From an uncultured Lachnospiraceae bacterium (GTDB lineage Bacteria; Bacillota; Clostridia; Lachnospirales; Lachnospiraceae), in NCBI GenBank assembly GCA_910587935.1, contig CAJUNP010000017.1, positions 1 through 29,330 on the forward strand: 29,330 nt of DNA. The letters are read 5' to 3'. The notes below the pieces were generated by a model. It was not told where the DNA came from, made no database searches, and was given only the letters and a program-made list of their open reading frames with translations. Position numbers and translations under genes: made by a program. Position 1 is the first letter of the stretch. Every line of letters starts with the position of its first letter. Shown piece after piece: positions 12,332 through 21,669 of the stretch.

Positions 12332-14425
12332 TTAAATCACCGCATTGGCATCCACAATCAACGCTACTTCCCCGTCGCCGAGAATCGTCGCACCACTGAT
12401 AATCCTGCACTTGTTAATATATTTTCCAAGCGATTTGATAACGATTTCCTGTTGTCCCATTAACTCATCCACAACAAGTCCTGCCAGCCGGTCTCCTTTC
12501 TTAACGATTACAACCGTCATATCGTCCTCCGGAGATTTGTTACTGGGCGCATCAAGTACCTGTGACAGCCGGATCAGCGGAATTACGGTTCCTCTCAAAT
12601 GAATTACTTCTTTTGCCTGCACATACTTTATATCGGCGGGTTTGACATCCTCAATGGTTTGAATTGAGCCAAGTGAAATAGCGTATTTTTCCCCGCCCAC
12701 GATTACCATTAACGCCTGGATAATCGCCAGTGTTAACGGAAGCCGGATAATCCAGGTACTTCCTTCCCCAAGCTTACTCTTTACCTCCACTTCTCCGCTT
12801 AACGCTTCGATTTTGGATTTTACAACATCCAGTCCAACGCCTCTTCCCGATACATCCGTAACCTGTTCGGAAGTTGAAAAACTGGGAAGGAAAAGAAGAT
12901 CAATAATTTCCTTATCAGACATGTTAACAGCCTGTTCCGGAGTTATCGTACCCCGGCCGATCGCTTTGTTCTTTACCCCTTCCACATCAATGCCGTTACC
13001 ATCGTCCCTGACTTCTATTACGACGTTATTTCCGTCCTGATACGCATCCAGGAAAATAGATCCTGCCTCGGGCTTTCCTCTCTCTTTACGCACTTCCGCC
13101 GATTCCAGACCATGGTCTGCAGAATTACGAAGCAAGTGCATTAAAGGATCTCCGATTTCATCTACCACGGTACGATCCAATTCGGTTTCCTCACCGGTCA
13201 TATATAATTCCATTTTTTTATCCAATTTTTTGGAAAGATCCCGGATCATTCTTGGGAATTTGTTAACAACGCTTTCAATAGGCACCATTCGAACTTTCAT
13301 AACGGACTCATGAAGGTTGGTAGTAACGCTTTCCAAATATTCTATCTGCTCATCAAATGCATTATTCTGCGCATTTTCCTGTGTGGAAACAGATACCAGC
13401 GAATTCTTGGCAATAATCAGCTCGCTGACCAGATTCATTAGAACGTCCAGCTTTTCAATATCAACACGAACCGTGCGGTTAACAACCGGCTTTCCTCCAC
13501 CCTGTTTTTTATCCGGTGTCTTCCCTCTCTGTGCCGCTGCCGCAGGAGCGCTCTGGGTGACGGCCGCATTGGCTGCCGCATTTTCAGCAGGTGTGCCCGC
13601 CGCGCTTTCGACCGCAGTTCCTCCTGTAATATCCTCTACTTCCGTTTCCCCAACTACGCGGCTATATACCTTTTCAATCTCCGAAACACGCTCAATGACT
13701 TTCGTCACCACATCAATCGTAGAATCCGAAACTACGATAAGACTAAATTCCGTATCAAACCGCTCATCCTCAATATCCTGCGCGGATGGCCGGGATACTA
13801 TAATCTCTCCGATCTCCTCAATAGACTTAAAAACAAGGAATGCCCGGGCTGCTTTCAATATACAGCTATCCTGTACTTTTACATCAAAGCTGTATGCATT
13901 TTTTCCCATCTTTTGGGCTTCCCTCAACACATGTTTTTGTTCCTCCGTCAAGGCAATCTCCGAAGCAGCCTCTTTCTTCGGCGCCGTTTCCTTAGACTGC
14001 GAAGCCGCTTGACCGGGAGTCTCTTCTCCGCCGCCCGTTTCGGAACCTTTTAAGACAGCGTTCAGTCGGTCTATCAAAGCCGCATTGTCATTATCCCCTT
14101 CATCTGCCGTTTCCTGAATATTACCTGTGTACTCTTCAAGCGCGTCCAGGCATTGAAAAAGAATATCAATTAAATTGGCTTTTACTTTAATCGTGCCGTT
14201 TCGAACCTCTGAAAATACATTTTCCATATCATGGGTAAGATTCTGCATCCTCTTATATCCCATTGTCCCAGCCATCCCTTTTAAGGAATGGGCGGCACGG
14301 AAAATTTCATTAATAGTGTCCATATTCTCAGAATCCTTTTCCAATTCGAGAATCTGAGTATTTAAATTTTGTAAATGTTCCTTTGTTTCATCCAAAAAAA
14401 TTTCAAGGTACTGGCTAACATCCAT
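12332..14425 (-). CDS. cheA: Chemotaxis histidine kinase CheA (697 aa)
   Basis: Cytoplasmic histidine kinase of the chemotaxis array. Domains in order are P1/Hpt (1-105) with the phospho-accepting H46 in AAHSLKGMAG, CheY-binding P2 (about 175-260), an Ala-rich linker (about 270-305), P3 dimerisation (about 318-385), the P4 ATPase (about 385-563) and P5, CheW-like (565-697). P4 has the N box HLLRNSADHGLES near 430-442, G1 DDGNGID 474-480 and G2 GRGVGLDVV 528-535. All key residues are present, so it should be active. ATG 14425 follows the cheB TAG by one base and has GGGGG upstream, suggesting coupling. It passes phosphate to CheY (encoded at 24052-24414) and CheB. Confidence 0.97.
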   Translation of the reverse strand: MDVSQYLEIFLDETKEHLQNLNTQILELEKDSENMDTINEIFRAAHSLKGMAGTMGYKRMQNLTHDMENVFSEVRNGTIKVKANLIDILFQCLDALEEYTGNIQETADEGDNDNAALIDRLNAVLKGSETGGGEETPGQAASQSKETAPKKEAASEIALTEEQKHVLREAQKMGKNAYSFDVKVQDSCILKAARAFLVFKSIEEIGEIIVSRPSAQDIEDERFDTEFSLIVVSDSTIDVVTKVIERVSEIEKVYSRVVGETEVEDITGGTAVESAAGTPAENAAANAAVTQSAPAAAAQRGKTPDKKQGGGKPVVNRTVRVDIEKLDVLMNLVSELIIAKNSLVSVSTQENAQNNAFDEQIEYLESVTTNLHESVMKVRMVPIESVVNKFPRMIRDLSKKLDKKMELYMTGEETELDRTVVDEIGDPLMHLLRNSADHGLESAEVRKERGKPEAGSIFLDAYQDGNNVVIEVRDDGNGIDVEGVKNKAIGRGTITPEQAVNMSDKEIIDLLFLPSFSTSEQVTDVSGRGVGLDVVKSKIEALSGEVEVKSKLGEGSTWIIRLPLTLAIIQALMVIVGGEKYAISLGSIQTIEDVKPADIKYVQAKEVIHLRGTVIPLIRLSQVLDAPSNKSPEDDMTVVIVKKGDRLAGLVVDELMGQQEIVIKSLGKYINKCRIISGATILGDGEVALIVDANAVI

Positions 14426-14426
14426 T

Positions 14427-15503
14427 CTACATTACCCCCGTGTTCAATGTGATCTCTTGTGCAATTTGTTCCAGCGGCAGAATCTGATCGGCCAGCCCGG
14501 CATTCACCAGACTCTTCGGCATTCCATATACCGCGCAGGTACTTTCTTCCTGTGCGATTACATGGGTCTTCCGCCCCGCCGCTTTTAAATTTTCGATTCC
14601 TTTTGTTCCGTCGGCTCCCATTCCCGTCATCACCACACATACCACTTCATCGAAATCGCTCCCGATCAAAGATTCATACATATAGTTGGCACAAGGTTTT
14701 ACTCCCTCTCTGGCCGGTTCGTCAGAATAATGGATCCGGTATTTGCCCCCGGCTCCTGGTGCAACCTTCATATGCATACCGCCGCAGGAAAGATAAACGT
14801 TCCCGGCTTCCAATACGTCTCCTTCCGCCGCCTCCTTCACATGAATCCGGCTTAAGGAATCCAGACGCTCTGCCAACGATGCCGTGAATCCTGCCGGCAT
14901 ATGCTGTACCACCAGCACAGGCGCTTTCAAATCCGGCGGCAGCTTGGGAATTACGGACTGAAGCGCCTTGGGGCCGCCGGTCGAGCTTGCAATTGCAACA
15001 ACTTTTTTACCGGCCGACGGATTCCTCACCGCCCTGCCGGCGTTCAAATTCCGTTTTACTGTCTGAACCGTTACCGGTTTTCTGCATTTTTCAGCAACTT
15101 GCGCTCCACTGCCCGCAACCACCGCAAGCGTCTGCAAAAAATCGTCTTTAAACTTAAGATTACGGCAGGCCAGCGCCGAATCAGGCTTATGCACAAAATC
15201 CACGGCGCCGTGCTCCAAAGCTTCAATCGTAACTCTGGCTCCTTCTTTTGTATCGCTGCTCGCCATGAGAATCCTTGCGGAAATTTTGAACTTCTGTAAT
15301 TCTTTCAACAGCTGCAACCCATCCATTTTAGGCATATGCACATCCAAAACTACAGCATCATAATTTTTCCGGCTGAGCAAATCGAAAGCTTCCACCCCGT
15401 TAACTGCCATATCCACTACTCGGAATCTTATATCACTGTTAATTATATCACACAGCACCCTTCTCATGAGTGCAGAATCATCTACAATTAATATTTTTTT
15501 CAT
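14427..15503 (-). CDS. cheB: Chemotaxis response regulator methylesterase CheB (358 aa)
   Basis: CheB removes methyl groups from chemoreceptor glutamates for adaptation and can deamidate glutamines. The N-terminal receiver (1-120) has D8/D9 and phospho-acceptor D54 (VVLDVHMPKMDG), and K107 in the HKPDS turn. After a linker (about 125-165), the methylesterase domain (168-358) carries the catalytic Ser174 (ASSTGGPKAL), His201 (VQHMPAGFT) and Asp298 (MTGMGADGT). ATG 15503 is preceded by GTGGGG. The partner methyltransferase CheR is not in this window. It stands between the PilZ gene and cheA in the same operon. Confidence 0.96.
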   Translation of the reverse strand: MKKILIVDDSALMRRVLCDIINSDIRFRVVDMAVNGVEAFDLLSRKNYDAVVLDVHMPKMDGLQLLKELQKFKISARILMASSDTKEGARVTIEALEHGAVDFVHKPDSALACRNLKFKDDFLQTLAVVAGSGAQVAEKCRKPVTVQTVKRNLNAGRAVRNPSAGKKVVAIASSTGGPKALQSVIPKLPPDLKAPVLVVQHMPAGFTASLAERLDSLSRIHVKEAAEGDVLEAGNVYLSCGGMHMKVAPGAGGKYRIHYSDEPAREGVKPCANYMYESLIGSDFDEVVCVVMTGMGADGTKGIENLKAAGRKTHVIAQEESTCAVYGMPKSLVNAGLADQILPLEQIAQEITLNTGVM

Positions 15504-15550
15504 GCGTCAGCCCCACATTCGATCTGTCCCTTTTATACTCCCATAAAAAT

Positions 15551-16279
15551 CTAAAATCCTGCTTCCTTTTTTCTGTTTTTTCTCTCTTCCTGAAAGATAT
15601 AACGAATAATCTCTTCCCTCTGCTCTACCTCGAGATCTATATACTGGACCCGGTGTTCAAACAAACCTTTCTTGTTATCAGCCGGTTTCGTGCTTAAAAC
15701 CTTGCCGACAATGCTGTATTCTTTATCCTCTCCGTCCAGGAGCAACTCATAATTACAGTAAATCAGGCTGCCTTCTTCATACTGCCGGTCTGCGACAAAA
15801 CGCAGACCACCGCCGCTGATATCAACAATTACGCTTCTTTTCAAAGGAAGCCCGGGCGTTAAATAGAAAGAATCATTCTGTTCAATGGCCTTCATTTCTT
15901 CCTCTACCAACGGTCTGTCACACATATCCAGCGCGCAGCTGAAACGATAAAATTCACGCCTTTGGTATTTCCTCAGGTTACTGGTCAGTTCCAAGACCAG
16001 AATGTATACATTATTGCTTTTATAACGGTCAATAATTCTGGCAAAACACTGATACACGCCGCCCTCTTTATAAAAAGCAAGATCATAAATACTGTCCACC
16101 GGCAAAAGAATTAATTTGGTTTTTTCCATCGGCATAACAACTTCCAGCCGATCCGGAGATAATATATCGTAAACTTTACTATAATAAATTTTCTTATTTT
16201 CCTGAGCTGCTTCTTCACGTAATTTTTCCACAGCCTGAAGTTCAACCTTATCTCCGGCCGATATCAATTTTGTTAACAT
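15551..16279 (-). CDS. PilZ-domain, YcgR/YpfB-type flagellar brake protein (242 aa)
   Basis: Cyclic-di-GMP receptor predicted to slow or modulate the flagellar motor. The N-terminal YcgR-like domain (about 1-100) begins LTKLISAGDKVELQ. The C-terminal PilZ domain (about 104-235) carries the binding signature: RxxxR as R108-x-x-x-R112 in RREFYR, and DxSxxG as D153-I-S155-GGG. All c-di-GMP contact residues are present, so binding is likely. ATG 16279 has GAAGGAG upstream. It lies 16 bases after flhG and 47 before cheB, inside the fla/che operon, which ties second-messenger input to motility. Direct motor contact with MotA or FliG is known for relatives but not shown here. Confidence 0.88.
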   Translation of the reverse strand: MLTKLISAGDKVELQAVEKLREEAAQENKKIYYSKVYDILSPDRLEVVMPMEKTKLILLPVDSIYDLAFYKEGGVYQCFARIIDRYKSNNVYILVLELTSNLRKYQRREFYRFSCALDMCDRPLVEEEMKAIEQNDSFYLTPGLPLKRSVIVDISGGGLRFVADRQYEEGSLIYCNYELLLDGEDKEYSIVGKVLSTKPADNKKGLFEHRVQYIDLEVEQREEIIRYIFQEERKNRKKEAGF

Positions 16280-16295
16280 CCGTTCTGCTCCTTCT

Positions 16296-17180
16296 CTAAT
16301 TATGTCTTCCTGCTACTATATGCGAAAAGAATCCGGCCATTCCTCTTTTTCGTACTTTGGGCCCTTCTTTCAAATCCATCAGCTCCCTGGCAAGCCGTTC
16401 ATAAGCCTGACTGGATTTGGCCGTCGGTTCCTTTAACGATACCGGCGTCTGCTGCATAACGGCCCTGGAAAGCTTTGCATCCTGCGGAATGGCGCCTAAG
16501 TAGGTCATGGAAAGCTTAAGATATCTGGAAACAACCGAATTAAGCTTCTGAAACAGCGCTTCCCCTTCTCTTTCATTTTCCACCCGGTTGGCAATCACTT
16601 TAATCAGCGACACTTCCGGGGAAAATCTCGGATGTCTTCGCAAAGCCTTCAGTAAAGAGTAGGAATCTGTTATGGAAGTAGGCTCCGGCGTAGTTACAAT
16701 GAGGATTTCTCCACTTGCCACCAGAAATTCCAATACGGCGTCTGCAATTCCCGCCCCGGTATCTACTATAATGACGTCTGCAATACTGTCCAGTTCTTCC
16801 AGATTCTGCACAATATAATTTAAATATTCTTTACTCAGATTAGCCATCCCTGCAATTCCGGAACCGCCGGATATAAAACCAACTTCCATAGGCCCCCAGG
16901 TAATAATTTCTTTAATGCTTTTTCCCTGATAAATCAAATCAAAAAGATTATGCTTTGGAACGGCGCCAAACATAACTTCTATATTTGCAAGGCCAAAATC
17001 CGCATCCAGGATAATGACTCTTTTTCCCATTTTACGAAACCAAATAGCAAGATTAATCGACGTATTGGACTTTCCTACGCCGCCTTTTCCGCTGGTTACG
17101 GTAATAACCCGGGCAAGGGGGCCGGATTTTGACACATGCTTTGCTTTTATAATCTTTCGTAATTGTTCTGCCTGATCCAT
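16296..17180 (-). CDS. flhG: Flagellar number regulator FlhG/FleN, MinD-like ATPase (294 aa)
   Basis: MinD/ParA-type ATPase that limits flagellar number and stimulates FlhF GTPase. The deviant Walker A is GKGGVGKS at 31-38, followed by ILDADFGLANIEVMFG (Walker A' region, near 57-72) and VIIVDTGAGI (Walker B, near 137-146). A basic N-terminus (about 1-20) corresponds to the FlhF-activating DQAxxLR helix: residues 2-8 read DQAEQLR, matching that motif closely. ATG 17180 has AAAGGGA upstream. It follows flhF after an 82-base gap, unusually wide for this operon. It was formerly called YlxH in Bacillus. Confidence 0.95.
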   Translation of the reverse strand: MDQAEQLRKIIKAKHVSKSGPLARVITVTSGKGGVGKSNTSINLAIWFRKMGKRVIILDADFGLANIEVMFGAVPKHNLFDLIYQGKSIKEIITWGPMEVGFISGGSGIAGMANLSKEYLNYIVQNLEELDSIADVIIVDTGAGIADAVLEFLVASGEILIVTTPEPTSITDSYSLLKALRRHPRFSPEVSLIKVIANRVENEREGEALFQKLNSVVSRYLKLSMTYLGAIPQDAKLSRAVMQQTPVSLKEPTAKSSQAYERLARELMDLKEGPKVRKRGMAGFFSHIVAGRHN

Positions 17181-17262
17181 GTTGTCCCTTTCCAGGCCGC
17201 TTAATATCAGAAAATCATATCGTACTTTCGCATTAAGTATAAGCCGCCTTCATCCTTCGTTG

Positions 17263-18474
17263 TTACCTTTTGCCTCCAAGAAGCTTTTTCACCGTTTTCT
17301 GCGGATTAAACGCCTCAATATCATTCGGCACATTTTGTCCGCAGGTCACATAAGACAACGCCGAATTTGTGTGAAGTCTCAAATTCAGCAGGTTGCCGTA
17401 TGCACTTGTCTCGTCCAGCTTTGTAAAAATAAACTTATAATCGCAGATTTCTTTATAGGCATTTGCAATTTCCAATAAATCTTTATATTTTGTAGTTGCG
17501 CTCACCACAAGAAAAATATCTTTTTCGGTTATCTTATCAACAACCCGAATCAGTCCGCATACATTCTCCTTCTGCTCCTGATTTTGATGACTATGCCCAG
17601 TCGTATCGACAAAAATATAATCATACTCAGAAAAATCGTGAACCGCGGTTTCCAACTCATCTTCCGTATAAATAATCCGGAACGGAACCTTTAATATATT
17701 GGCATAGGTTCTTAATTGCTCGGCTGCAGCAATCCGGTATGTGTCTGCCGTTAACAGCGCCACTTTCTTTTTGTTCTCTACACAGAATTTGGATGCCAGT
17801 TTCGCAATCGTAGTCGTCTTTCCTACTCCTGTAGGTCCCAGGAAAAGAACCACCTTAGGTCCGTCTACCGACGGGACAATTTCCTCTGCCTGCCCAAATT
17901 TTAATATCATTTTCTGATAAATACCTGCCAGAACATGATCAAAGGGTACGTTCGGCTTCTGCAGCCTTTCCACCTCTTTTAAAATTTCATTGGCATACCT
18001 CTCGTCAACCTCATTATCCAGCATGGTATTATACAAAAGCTTAATAAACTTTTCCACTTCCGTTGGAGGCACATCCTGCACTTCCGTCTTGGATCCGTCC
18101 TCTTCTACATTTCTGTCTTCTTCTGTTTCCGCGGAATCACCTTTTAACATTTGCTGCATCAAAAGAGACTGCAGACTGTTAAGTTTTTCTTCCAGTGCAT
18201 TCTGCGTTTTTTCTTCCATTGTTTTAACAGCCCCGGAAACTGGCTGTTCTTTACGCTGCTCAGCAGACGGCGCTTTTTTTACCACACCATAAAAAGCCTC
18301 CGGCTGTTCTTCGAGCGCCACTGTCACTTCTATCATTTGTGACCCGAACAAACCAAAAATGCCTTTCCGTTTGGCTTTTTTTACATTCATGATAACGACG
18401 TTATCACCCAAATCTTTTTTTGCGGCCTCCACTGCATCCGCTTCCGTTTTTGCTTGAAATTTCTTGATTATCAT
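17263..18474 (-). CDS. flhF: Flagellar biosynthesis SRP-type GTPase FlhF (403 aa)
   Basis: FlhF is an SRP-family GTPase that sets where flagella form. The basic N-terminal B region (1-60, MIIKKFQAKTEADAVEAAKKD) is followed by a variable acidic segment (110-140) and the NG domain. G1 is GPTGVGKT 213-220, the insertion-box region TADTYRIAAAEQL 242-254, and G4 TKLD 351-354. The G3 motif, usually DTAGR, is D290-T-T-G-H294, a notable change. The ATG overlaps the flhA stop by one base (TAATG), which suggests coupling. It is followed by flhG, whose product activates it by the DQAEQLR helix. Confidence 0.95.
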   Translation of the reverse strand: MIIKKFQAKTEADAVEAAKKDLGDNVVIMNVKKAKRKGIFGLFGSQMIEVTVALEEQPEAFYGVVKKAPSAEQRKEQPVSGAVKTMEEKTQNALEEKLNSLQSLLMQQMLKGDSAETEEDRNVEEDGSKTEVQDVPPTEVEKFIKLLYNTMLDNEVDERYANEILKEVERLQKPNVPFDHVLAGIYQKMILKFGQAEEIVPSVDGPKVVLFLGPTGVGKTTTIAKLASKFCVENKKKVALLTADTYRIAAAEQLRTYANILKVPFRIIYTEDELETAVHDFSEYDYIFVDTTGHSHQNQEQKENVCGLIRVVDKITEKDIFLVVSATTKYKDLLEIANAYKEICDYKFIFTKLDETSAYGNLLNLRLHTNSALSYVTCGQNVPNDIEAFNPQKTVKKLLGGKR

Positions 18475-20504
18475 TATGTGGTCACCATCCCTACCGATTG
18501 TAATTCAACATTGGACTCAATTTCGTTATAAGATACTACAATCAAATCTTTATAATAATCCTCCGTAAGCCGTTTGAAATAAATTCTTACGATCGGAGAT
18601 GTAATCACAATCGGATTTTTTCCCAAGTTTTCCAACTTCTGGACTTCGTTCCCCACCGAAGCCATAATACCTTTCGTTTTTTCCGGGTCCAAATTCAGGT
18701 ATGCTCCCTGTTCCGTCTGTTTTACACTGGCCATGATTTCCTGTTCTATCTTGGGGTCCAAAGTCGCTACACTTGTGGTCTCATTGGCCGGAAAGAATCT
18801 GCTGGAAATTGCACGCTTCAGACTCTGCCTTACATACTCGGTCAGAATGTCCGTGTCTCTGGTGGTAGCCGCGTAATCTGCAAGCGTTTCAAAAATGCTC
18901 AAAAGATCCCTGATAGAAATTCCTTCCCTAAGCAAATTCTGTAAAACTTTCTGAATCTCGCCGAGTCCCAATAGTTTTGGCGTGAGTTCTTCTACCAGAG
19001 AAGGATTGGTCTCCTTCAAATTGTTGACCAGATTCTGCACATCCTGTCTCGTCAAAAGCTCGGCTATGTACTGCCTGATAATCTCCGTCAGATGCGTTGC
19101 AATAATCGAAGGAGGATCTACAACCGTATATCCGAGACTTTCCGCCCGTTCTCTCTGCCCCTCGGTAATCCAGGTGGCCGGAAGATGGAAAGAAGGCTCA
19201 AAGGTTGGTATTCCGGTAATTTCCTCTTCCACAAATCCAGGATTCATAGCCATATAGTGATCAAACAAAATCTCTCCTTCACTAACCTGGATTCCTTTAA
19301 TTTTTATAATATATTGATTCGGATTTAATTGAATATTGTCCCGCAGACGAATAATCGGCACAACCGTACCAAGCTCCAGCGCTATCTGCCTTCGAATCAT
19401 TACCACACGGTCAAGCAGATCTCCCCCCTGGTTAACATCCGCCAGAGGTATAATACCATATCCAAACTCCAGTTCAATCGGATCTACCTGCAGCAGACTG
19501 GTAACATTCGGCTGCCTGATCTCTTCCGCCGCAACCTCCTCACTGTCCACTTCTTCTTCAATTCTGGCTGTCTCAATCGTACCTGCAATACTTCTTCCGC
19601 AAACAATAAACGCAAGTCCCAGCCCCAAAAACAAAATGGTATTTAAGGTGGTCAGAATACCCAGCGCACAAAGTGTCGCACCCACCAGATACAAAACTTT
19701 TGGAATACCGAAAAGCTGCCGGATCATGGTGGAGCCAAAATCCGAGTCCTTGCTTCCCTTCGTTACCAGAATACCGGTTGATAATGAAATCAGCAGAGAC
19801 GGAATCTGGCTTACAAGTCCGTCACCAATAGTAAGAATCGCATATTTGCTTAACGCATCCGTGAGCTCCAGTCCGTCGTTCGTCATTCCCAGTATAATAC
19901 CGCCGACAATATTAACTACCGTAATTAAAAGCCCTGCAACAGCATCTCCCTTTACGTACTTTACGGCACCGTCCATAGACCCGAAAAAACTGGATTCCTG
20001 CTGAATTTTTTCACGCCGCTCCTTTGCCTGTGCATCCGTAATAGCGCCGGTATTCAAATCCGCGTCAATTGCCATTTGTTTTCCGGGCATCGCATCCAGG
20101 GTAAATCTCGCCGTTACTTCCGCAACACGCTCAGAACCTTTATTGATAACCATAAACTGAATCATGATCAGCATAATGAATACAATAATACCGATAACCA
20201 GATTGCCTCCGCCGACAAATGCACCGAAGGTTTCAACAACATTTCCGGCATATCCCCGCCCTAAAATCAGTTTGGTTGAAGACATGTTCAATGCAATTCT
20301 GAAAATAGTCGTAAAAAGCAGAAGCGTAGGAAAATAGGACATATCCAGTACTTCTTTTGTAAACATACAGCCAAACATAATCGTAAATGCAATGGAAATA
20401 TTAATTGCCAGTAAAACATCCAACAGACTGGGCGGAACGGGAACAATCAGCATGATAAATGCGACTAATATATAGAGTGCTACGCCAATATCCGCTTTTT
20501 TCAC
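18474..20504 (-). CDS. flhA: Flagellar type III export gate protein FlhA (676 aa)
   Basis: Largest export-gate subunit, a ring in the membrane using ion flow to drive export. The N-terminal half (1-~320) has about eight membrane helices, with the conserved cytoplasmic FHIPEP-type loop ARFTLDAMPGKQMAIDADLN (about residues 150-170). The C-terminal cytoplasmic domain (about 340-676) docks chaperone-substrate complexes. Length is normal. The start is GTG 20504 with AAAGGAG 9 bases upstream. It lies 52 bases after flhB, and its stop overlaps the flhF ATG. It works with FlhB, FliP, FliQ, FliR and FliO encoded just upstream. Confidence 0.97.
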   Translation of the reverse strand: MKKADIGVALYILVAFIMLIVPVPPSLLDVLLAINISIAFTIMFGCMFTKEVLDMSYFPTLLLFTTIFRIALNMSSTKLILGRGYAGNVVETFGAFVGGGNLVIGIIVFIMLIMIQFMVINKGSERVAEVTARFTLDAMPGKQMAIDADLNTGAITDAQAKERREKIQQESSFFGSMDGAVKYVKGDAVAGLLITVVNIVGGIILGMTNDGLELTDALSKYAILTIGDGLVSQIPSLLISLSTGILVTKGSKDSDFGSTMIRQLFGIPKVLYLVGATLCALGILTTLNTILFLGLGLAFIVCGRSIAGTIETARIEEEVDSEEVAAEEIRQPNVTSLLQVDPIELEFGYGIIPLADVNQGGDLLDRVVMIRRQIALELGTVVPIIRLRDNIQLNPNQYIIKIKGIQVSEGEILFDHYMAMNPGFVEEEITGIPTFEPSFHLPATWITEGQRERAESLGYTVVDPPSIIATHLTEIIRQYIAELLTRQDVQNLVNNLKETNPSLVEELTPKLLGLGEIQKVLQNLLREGISIRDLLSIFETLADYAATTRDTDILTEYVRQSLKRAISSRFFPANETTSVATLDPKIEQEIMASVKQTEQGAYLNLDPEKTKGIMASVGNEVQKLENLGKNPIVITSPIVRIYFKRLTEDYYKDLIVVSYNEIESNVELQSVGMVTT

Positions 20505-20556
20505 TTTATCGTTCTCCTTTCCTCATTTTGTACGACAGACATTCGTCTGCCTTTAT

Positions 20557-21669
20557 CTAAATTTTGCCTTTTATCTGATATACAAAAGCCAGCACCTCAG
20601 CAACCGCCTGATACAGCTCCGGCGGCACAAGCTGCCCTACGTCTACGTTCGCATACAACATTCTGGCTAACGGCTTATTTTCCACAATTTCAATATGGTA
20701 CTCTTTCGCCGTCTCTTTAATTCGCTGCGCCAGATAATCTTCGCCCTTTGCCAGTACAACAGGCGCGTCATACTTATCAGGATCATACAAAATGGCCACC
20801 GCGTAATGGGTAGGGTTTGTAATAACAACATCTGCCTGCGGAAGTGACTGCATCATACGCCTCTGTGATACTTCCCGCATCTTTTGCCGTATTTTTCCTT
20901 TTACCTGAGGGTCTCCTTCCTGCTGCTTATATTCGTCCTTTATTTCCTGCTTTGTCATCTTCATATCATTCTTAAATTTAAATTTCTGATAAATGAAATC
21001 TGCCAGAGCAATGACCATATACACAAGAGCCATCCGAATCCCCAGGTCTACTACTACCTCTCCAATAAGTTGAATAGCCTGCAGTAACGGCATATAATAG
21101 AGGAAAAAAATGTCTTCCCGTTTATCCATTATATAATTATAAATCACAATTCCCAAAAGAACCAGCTTTAAAACGGATTTTACAAGTTCTACCAGAGAAT
21201 TTACAGATATAATTTTCTTAAAACCACTTATAGGATTGATCTTACTGAGCTTGGGTTTTAGCGGTTTTCCCGTTATTCTCCACTTTACCTGAACCAAATC
21301 ACATAAAAAAGCTACCACAAAACCCACTAAAAATACAGGAGCAACAATCATCAGAATCCGAATCATTCCGTATTTTAAGATATTAATAAAATCATATTCC
21401 GGTACATTTCCGCGAAACATCGTAACGGTTGACGGAATCTTATTATATATTTCACTGAAAATTTCCAAAAAGGAAACTCCAATATATCCAAGCAGCAGCT
21501 TAAGCAGTAAAAACAACGACAAAAGTCCAAAACCATTGGCAATTTCCCGGCTTTTTGCAACCTGCCCTTCTTTTCTGGCATCTTGCAGTTTCTTCGGAGT
21601 CGCATCCTCTGTTTTTTCTCCTCCCGGACCTTCCTTTGCGAAAAACTGGAGATTCAGTTCCAGAATCAC
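20557..21669 (-). CDS. flhB: Flagellar export switch protein FlhB (370 aa)
   Basis: Substrate-specificity switch of the flagellar export apparatus. Four membrane helices lie between about residues 45 and 225 after a basic, soluble start (GEKTEDATPKKLQDARKEGQ). The cytoplasmic autocleavage site NPTH is at 285-288, so self-cleavage between N and P is expected. The start is GTG 21669 with GGAGGG upstream; it overlaps the fliR stop by four bases (GTGA), consistent with coupling. The first ten residues (ILELNLQFFA) match relatives in clostridia. flhA follows after 52 bases. Confidence 0.96.
   Translation of the reverse strand: MILELNLQFFAKEGPGGEKTEDATPKKLQDARKEGQVAKSREIANGFGLLSLFLLLKLLLGYIGVSFLEIFSEIYNKIPSTVTMFRGNVPEYDFINILKYGMIRILMIVAPVFLVGFVVAFLCDLVQVKWRITGKPLKPKLSKINPISGFKKIISVNSLVELVKSVLKLVLLGIVIYNYIMDKREDIFFLYYMPLLQAIQLIGEVVVDLGIRMALVYMVIALADFIYQKFKFKNDMKMTKQEIKDEYKQQEGDPQVKGKIRQKMREVSQRRMMQSLPQADVVITNPTHYAVAILYDPDKYDAPVVLAKGEDYLAQRIKETAKEYHIEIVENKPLARMLYANVDVGQLVPPELYQAVAEVLAFVYQIKGKI

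Noticed and set aside
13317..14012. 231-codon plus-strand frame inside cheA
   Set aside because: cheA has every expected domain on the minus strand; the antisense frame has no ribosome site or recognisable fold.
14362..14640. Alternative minus-strand frame spanning the cheB-cheA junction
   Set aside because: It is out of frame with both genes, which meet cleanly with a one-base gap and a good ribosome site.
19336..20004. 222-codon plus-strand frame inside flhA
   Set aside because: It is an antisense shadow of flhA, a complete and conserved gene.
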